The position numbers and the translations under genes were made by a program. Below are positions 4,498 to 8,830 of a stretch of DNA of 8,830 nucleotides, in pieces; the first letter of the stretch is position 1, and the number at the start of each line of letters is the position of its first letter. The notes beneath the pieces were generated by a model. That model did not search any database. It was not told where the DNA came from and worked only from the letters and a program-made list of their open reading frames with translations. This DNA comes from Robiginitomaculum sp. (GTDB lineage: Bacteria; Pseudomonadota; Alphaproteobacteria; Caulobacterales; Maricaulaceae), in NCBI GenBank assembly GCA_027071965.1, contig JALSYJ010000267.1, positions 1-8,830 of the forward strand. The letters run 5' to 3'.

Positions 4498-6981
4498 CTA
4501 TCTGCGAACACGTAATGTTACGCCATAGGTGGCAGGATCAATCGGATATCCGCTTAAGCTACCAGCCTGGAATACTGTATCAAAGATACCCTGAAACAAT
4601 TGCTCATCTGTCAGGTTCTTACCCCAAATGCTCAAGTCCCATTGCTCTGAACGAACACCGGCGCTGGCAGATAAAACCATGGAGTCACCTTGCTCTTTTA
4701 GAGGGTTTAGGTCAGTTCCCGGATTAAACCCGCTGCGATAATAGGCTTCGCCACGGACATATCCAAATTGATCACCAATTGGCACTTCATAAGTAGCTGT
4801 AGAAGATATCGTCCACTTTGAAACACCAGCCAGACGCTGTCCGCTTAGGTCAGTGGTAGGCGTTGGTGAGCCAATAATTGCCGGCCCCTGCAGGAACTCA
4901 TCATATTTGGCATCAAGATAGGTTGATGCAAATGTAAAGATGAAGTTTTCTGTTGGACGGGCCAGAATATCCAGCTCAAAACCATCAACACTAACCGAAC
5001 CGGCGTTGGTGAGGTCAAAAGAAATGCCATTAAAGGTGTTGCTTTGGAAGTCAACAAGGGTCTGGTTGAAGACCGCGCCGTTAAATTGAACATGATTGTC
5101 AAATAGTTTTGCTTTCCAGCCAAGCTCGTAATTGTGCATAATTTCTGGCTTGTAATCGCGACCAGTTACCGAAGTGTCCTGTGACAGGTTAAAACCACCA
5201 GCCTTATAACCACGGCTATAGCTCAAATAGGTGTTGAACTCATCACTCCAGTCATATGACACGATAACATTACCGGTAACCTGACTTTCATCACGGGTGC
5301 TGGTAAAGTCATTAGTAGCCCTAAACGGCTGTAAGGCAGCAAAGCCGGCAAATGCGTTACGTGGCAATGGTCCAGGGCTGAATATTCCCGGAGCCAGTGG
5401 TGTTCCGGCAGCAGGGAATAATTCAAGGAATTGCAAATTATTCAAATCCAGTGATGAGAACACGTCATCGGTAGTAAATACACCAACAACATCCTTGGTC
5501 TCATTAGTGTAACGCAAACCAGTAGTTACGGTCAGTTGGTCTGTGGCATTCCAGTCAACAGAGCCAAATGCGGAATAGCTTTTGGATTTTTGGTTGAAAT
5601 CAAAGCCAAGACCATCTCCCTGCCTGAAGAATGTGCCGGGGGCTATCGGCCCAGAAAAAAACGGCTGACCCAAATCAGTTGGTAAGCCAATGGCTTGTCC
5701 CAGCAGGAATAAACTTTCGACAGTCGAAAGGTTTGCAGCACCGCCGGTAAGCAGATTCGCAAGGTTATCGGCATAGGTTCTCGCATCCTCACCAAATGTG
5801 GTGCGGTTTCTCGTGTTAAGATCCTGATTGAAGTAATAACCTCCAATCATCCAGTCAATCTGGCCACTACCATTTGAGGTCAGGCGCAGTTCCTGGGTGA
5901 ATGTGGTAAAGTCATCATCAACACGGCGATTTTCAACCAAAGAGGCATCAATAAAATCAGCGTCGATATTGCTGGTCTCATCAAACCCGCGATAAGCAGT
6001 GATTGAGGTTAAAGTAGCATTGCCAAAGTCATAATTGACTTCTCCAGAAAAGCCGTAGCTCTCGTTCTGGGTGCCAACATTGCCGTTATAGCTTACGACC
6101 CGGTCAAACGGATCACCAGTTAACAGGTTAGGTGCGCCGCCGGGCAGGGGATTGGTTAGAGGTCCGCCAAGATCCAATAACGCAGCCAAGGGGCCAGGAG
6201 CATGTAAAATCGGCGTGGCGCCACAGCAGCGTTCATCGGTGTTGTTATAATCAGCAATAAAGCGAACGGAAAGATTATCATTTGGCTCGAGCAAAAGCTG
6301 TCCGCGAACACCATAGCGGTTGCGGTTGTTTACATCTTCGCCAGTCAGACTGTTAGTAATGAAGCCATCACGCTTGTTCAAATTACCAGAGATGCGAAAT
6401 GCGGCTTTTTCACTTTCGCCCAACGGGCCGGTTACTGAAGCCTTTGCAATTATTTGGTTGTAATTACCGTAGGAGAACTCTCCTTCGCCGCCATATTCAA
6501 ACTCAGGCTTTTTGGTGATTATGCTTAAAACACCGGCAGGGGTGTTTTTACCATATAGGGTTGATTGCGGGCCTCGCAGAACCTCAATGCGATCAATGGC
6601 AAGGAAGTCGCTAAGGGACGAACCGGCCCGGGAGCGATAAACACCATCAATAAAAACACCAACCGATGGCTCCAGACCTGCGTTAAATCCTGATGTGCCA
6701 ATACCGCGAATGGCAATTGTTGTTGCCGATGGATTGGCAAATTGCGGAACGGACAAGGATGGAACCAGTACTTGCAAATCGCGGGTGTCGCGAATAGTTG
6801 AGTCCGACAGTGTTTCGCTGTCAACGGCACTCATTGCAATTGGTGTATCTTGTAGCGTGCTCTCACGTTTTTGCGCAGTTACGACAATTTCATCTGCAAG
6901 CTGCGCCAAGGCTGCGCCAGGAACAACCATGGCAGCAATAATCGCGGTTGACGCAAGAATGCGCCTGTTAAGTAATTTCAT
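4498..6981 (-). CDS. TonB-dependent outer-membrane receptor
   Basis: An 827-residue TonB-dependent receptor that imports a large nutrient across the outer membrane using TonB energy. A signal peptide is clear: MKLLNRR, a hydrophobic core, then AALA before Q27. DEIVVTAQKRE (30-40) is the TonB-box region; there is no STN signalling domain, so it is probably not a FecA-type sensor. The plug covers roughly 40-160, with IRGIGTSGF, PSVGVFIDGVYRSRAG and RIEVLRGPQSTLYGKNTPAGVLSIITKKP. The rest is the 22-strand barrel, with YSRGYKAGGFN near the middle and NLTDEQLF near the end. It ends in GVTLRVRR rather than the usual aromatic residue, and a loop carries adjacent Cys252-Cys253. GAGGGG (complement of 6988-6993) precedes ATG at 6981. 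The substrate cannot be named; the neighbouring esterase hints at an ester or its product, and iron chelates are also possible. Confidence 0.93.
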   Translation of the reverse strand: MKLLNRRILASTAIIAAMVVPGAALAQLADEIVVTAQKRESTLQDTPIAMSAVDSETLSDSTIRDTRDLQVLVPSLSVPQFANPSATTIAIRGIGTSGFNAGLEPSVGVFIDGVYRSRAGSSLSDFLAIDRIEVLRGPQSTLYGKNTPAGVLSIITKKPEFEYGGEGEFSYGNYNQIIAKASVTGPLGESEKAAFRISGNLNKRDGFITNSLTGEDVNNRNRYGVRGQLLLEPNDNLSVRFIADYNNTDERCCGATPILHAPGPLAALLDLGGPLTNPLPGGAPNLLTGDPFDRVVSYNGNVGTQNESYGFSGEVNYDFGNATLTSITAYRGFDETSNIDADFIDASLVENRRVDDDFTTFTQELRLTSNGSGQIDWMIGGYYFNQDLNTRNRTTFGEDARTYADNLANLLTGGAANLSTVESLFLLGQAIGLPTDLGQPFFSGPIAPGTFFRQGDGLGFDFNQKSKSYSAFGSVDWNATDQLTVTTGLRYTNETKDVVGVFTTDDVFSSLDLNNLQFLELFPAAGTPLAPGIFSPGPLPRNAFAGFAALQPFRATNDFTSTRDESQVTGNVIVSYDWSDEFNTYLSYSRGYKAGGFNLSQDTSVTGRDYKPEIMHNYELGWKAKLFDNHVQFNGAVFNQTLVDFQSNTFNGISFDLTNAGSVSVDGFELDILARPTENFIFTFASTYLDAKYDEFLQGPAIIGSPTPTTDLSGQRLAGVSKWTISSTATYEVPIGDQFGYVRGEAYYRSGFNPGTDLNPLKEQGDSMVLSASAGVRSEQWDLSIWGKNLTDEQLFQGIFDTVFQAGSLSGYPIDPATYGVTLRVRR

Positions 6982-6987
6982 TTTATT

Positions 6988-7052
6988 CCCCTCATCATCG
7001 TGTATTTTTACACGGATACTGCCTTTACAGCACTTTTTTATTGATACGTCCA
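6988..7052 (-). promoter_or_regulatory. Receptor promoter candidate and leader hairpin
   Basis: On the minus strand TGGACG (7052-7047) and TGTAAA (7029-7024) are separated by 17 bp, each matching the consensus in 4 of 6 bases. Transcription would start near 7017. The leader would then open almost at once with a perfect stem CGTGTA-AAAA-TACACG (7014-6999), followed by the GAGGGG ribosome binding site. The hairpin is certain as sequence; the promoter is tentative. A 5'-end stem of this kind could stabilise the mRNA or affect ribosome access. Confidence 0.35.
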
Positions 7053-7072
7053 GCCACTAACCCGGTCAGGGG

Positions 7073-7100
7073 AAAACAAAAGCAAAAATGTGCCATTTGC
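7073..7100 (-). terminator. Probable intrinsic terminator of the esterase gene
   Basis: On the minus strand GCAAATG (7100-7094) pairs with CATTT and then GC (7090-7086, 7083-7082) around a 3-nt loop, with a two-base bulge. The T-rich TTTTGTTTT follows. It lies about 55 bp after the esterase stop. A second 6-bp inverted repeat, AACATC (7103-7108) / GATGTT (7116-7121), lies just before it. The two genes may therefore be separate transcripts, though the stem is only moderate. Confidence 0.45.
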
Positions 7101-7154
7101 GAAACATCAGGGTTGGATGTTGAGCTTTGTTCTGTTGGGGTTTGTTGCTGAAAC

Positions 7155-8830
7155 TTAGCATTTATCAGTGAATAACCCCTTGGCATTGTTTCTGGTTTCC
7201 GGGAACCAGCCAACAACCTCCCAGATAATCTTGCACCTTTTTGTTATATCCATGTCGTGACTGTGGTCTGTCAATAGTCTGTAAACATCATCTGTTTCAA
7301 TGGTTTGCTCTATCATTTGCACCCCGCCAGCAGAGGCGCTGTCAAAAATCATTATCTGCCCGGTTCTGTTTGCCGTGCTCCAACTGTCCCACAAGGGTAG
7401 TTCTTCACTGCGTCCGCGTGCAGGATTAGCGCTATAGGCGAACTCGGCCCAATAAGACTGCATTATAGTTGCAAGTTGTTCGCGTTCTACTTTGCCTTTT
7501 GGGGGGAATATTTGTTTGGAGCCTGGAAAAGTATCAAAAATGCCAAATACAAACGGTAGTTCAATTGCATGAGCAGCACCTAAAAGATGCGCAAAGTCCG
7601 AACCAAAAAAGCGTCCTGATTCATCCCAATCAAAACGATAGGCAAAAACTGGGTTTTGCTGTTTGGCGGTAATGCGTTTTGCCTGTTCATCCACTGCTCG
7701 TGCGCGCCACATCATGCTTGGGTATTTTGCCATAAGATCATACATTTGTGAATCACGGGGCCTTGGTAGCTGACCAAGGAAATGTGTTACCAATTCAGGA
7801 TCGGAAATATTAAACAGTTTTGTTTCATCGCGATTTGTTCCGGTAATTAACGGAACAATGGCAAATTCAGCATTTTCAATGGCATATTCAATACCCTGAT
7901 CTGGCAGCAAGATGTTATCGGCAATGAACATGGCAGACTCAGGTTCACCATTTTTAGCAGCGGCAACAGTAAACAATTGTTCCGGTGTTACATTTCGCAA
8001 AAAACTAGCAGTTTCCTGTAGCGAAGCATTTTCAGGCGGGTTAAGACGGGAGACTATTTGTCTGCTGCCCATATATTCCCAGCCATTATCCTTATGGATG
8101 CCTTCTCGGGCCTGTTTGATGCTGCGCGAGGTGAAATACCCGCTTTGGATAATTGCTCCGTGAAACAGGCCTTGAGCTGCGGGCATGGCCAGCAAGCTGG
8201 CAATATTGTGTCCTCCGGCGGATTCGCCAAAAATAGTGACCCGGCCCGGATCTCCGCCAAAGCTTGCGATATTATCCTGCACCCAGTTAAGGGCGGCAAT
8301 TATATCAAGAGTACCGTAATTTGGTGAATTTTCTATACCGCCTTTGGTGCTATCTTGCAAAGCTTCATGGGAAAACCAGCCCAAAGGCCCAAGCCGGTAA
8401 TTTATAGTAACTGCTATCAGATTATGAGCTTTTGCGATTTTTTCTGAATTATATAGACCGCCAAAGCCTGAGCGATTGCTACCACCATGAATAAAAACCA
8501 TAACCGGCAACTTGTCGGCATTTGCAGGCACGTTATCTTTCGTAAATGGTGGAGCCCATATGTTCAGGTACAGACAGTCCTCAGAACCGGTAAGGCGCCC
8601 TGAATTTGCAGTTGCATCTGTGCCGTCACCGATCTGTAAGCATTTGATTGAGCTGTCCAGCGCGGGTAGGGTTCCTGTCCATTTTTGCGCTGGCTCCGGT
8701 GGTCTCCAACGCAAGTCACCCACAGGAGGACTGGCAAATGGTATCTTTGCCCAGCGATGAGCGCCATTTGTTGTGATTGAGCCGATGACCTTGCCATTGA
8801 TGATGGTTCGTTCTGTTTGCTCATTGGCTG
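7155..8830 (-). CDS. Type-B carboxylesterase, N-terminus beyond the window
   Basis: A serine hydrolase of the carboxylesterase type-B / cholinesterase-like alpha/beta fold, hydrolysing carboxylic esters. The frame is open from the stop (7155-7157) through the right edge, so the start and any signal peptide are missing; about 558 codons are visible against ~500-600 for the family. The edge encodes INGKVIGSITTNGAHRWAKIPFASPP, which is the normal family N-terminus, so only some 20-50 residues are probably lost. The GTG at 8723 is internal, not a start. Motifs, numbered from that codon: SEDCLYLNIW with Cys50 and Cys28 forming the usual disulfide; FIHGGS oxyanion loop (78-82); GESAGG with nucleophile Ser168 (codon 8220-8222); GTNRDE with Glu300; GAAHAIELPFVFG with His385. 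The triad is complete, so it is likely active, probably in the periplasm or outside. The substrate is unknown; it stands upstream of the receptor gene. Confidence 0.92.
   Translation of the reverse strand, partial: ANEQTERTIINGKVIGSITTNGAHRWAKIPFASPPVGDLRWRPPEPAQKWTGTLPALDSSIKCLQIGDGTDATANSGRLTGSEDCLYLNIWAPPFTKDNVPANADKLPVMVFIHGGSNRSGFGGLYNSEKIAKAHNLIAVTINYRLGPLGWFSHEALQDSTKGGIENSPNYGTLDIIAALNWVQDNIASFGGDPGRVTIFGESAGGHNIASLLAMPAAQGLFHGAIIQSGYFTSRSIKQAREGIHKDNGWEYMGSRQIVSRLNPPENASLQETASFLRNVTPEQLFTVAAAKNGEPESAMFIADNILLPDQGIEYAIENAEFAIVPLITGTNRDETKLFNISDPELVTHFLGQLPRPRDSQMYDLMAKYPSMMWRARAVDEQAKRITAKQQNPVFAYRFDWDESGRFFGSDFAHLLGAAHAIELPFVFGIFDTFPGSKQIFPPKGKVEREQLATIMQSYWAEFAYSANPARGRSEELPLWDSWSTANRTGQIMIFDSASAGGVQMIEQTIETDDVYRLLTDHSHDMDITKRCKIIWEVVGWFPETRNNAKGLFTDKC

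Noticed and set aside
6695..7060. Plus-strand 121-codon open frame across the receptor start.
   Set aside because: It is antisense to the receptor signal peptide and plug, with a composition explained by the opposite strand.
8564..8824. Minus-strand open frame overlapping the esterase N-terminal region, first suspected to show a frameshift.
   Set aside because: The esterase frame itself stays open to the window edge and encodes the normal family N-terminus, so no frameshift is needed.

Overview
The window looks like chromosomal DNA of an alphaproteobacterium with near-even base composition. The basis is a SufT/DUF59 protein of the type found with SUF operons, a large TonB-dependent receptor with the 'DEIVVTAQKRE' start common in Sphingomonadales and Caulobacterales/Hyphomonadaceae, and an intergenic stretch carrying a degenerate copy of the CCGGACTTGA-type palindrome scattered through alphaproteobacterial genomes. 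Order and genus cannot be fixed from this sequence.

Layout, left to right. (1) 17-448 (+): sufT, an Fe-S cluster assembly/maturation factor, probably the end of an operon lying to the left. (2) 449-1352: about 900 bp with no credible protein gene but dense structure. It holds two direct copies of a ~115-bp repeat, each with two 35-bp-spaced hairpin units; a degenerate alphaproteobacterial palindrome; a cluster of AGGGTCA/TGACCCT heptamers in both orientations; and an extended -10 promoter followed by several small hairpins and a T6 run, which could be an unannotated small RNA. (3) 1353-2840 (-) glpD and 2924-4420 (+) glpK: divergent genes for glycerol use, sharing an 83-bp control region with a short perfect dyad. 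GlpK phosphorylates glycerol and GlpD oxidises glycerol-3-phosphate to DHAP, passing electrons to quinone. No glycerol facilitator or GlpR-type regulator is in view. (4) 4444-4476: a strong bidirectional terminator between the convergent glpK and receptor genes. (5) 4498-6981 (-): a complete TonB-dependent outer-membrane receptor. (6) 7157-8830 (-): a type-B carboxylesterase with a full Ser-Glu-His triad, its N-terminus cut off by the window edge.

The esterase and receptor are adjacent on the same strand and may act on one ester-containing nutrient, but a hairpin plus T-rich tail between them suggests separate transcripts. All five protein genes belong to known families. The least explained material is the repeat-rich intergenic region at 449-1352, and I see no clear evidence of a wholly new multi-gene system.
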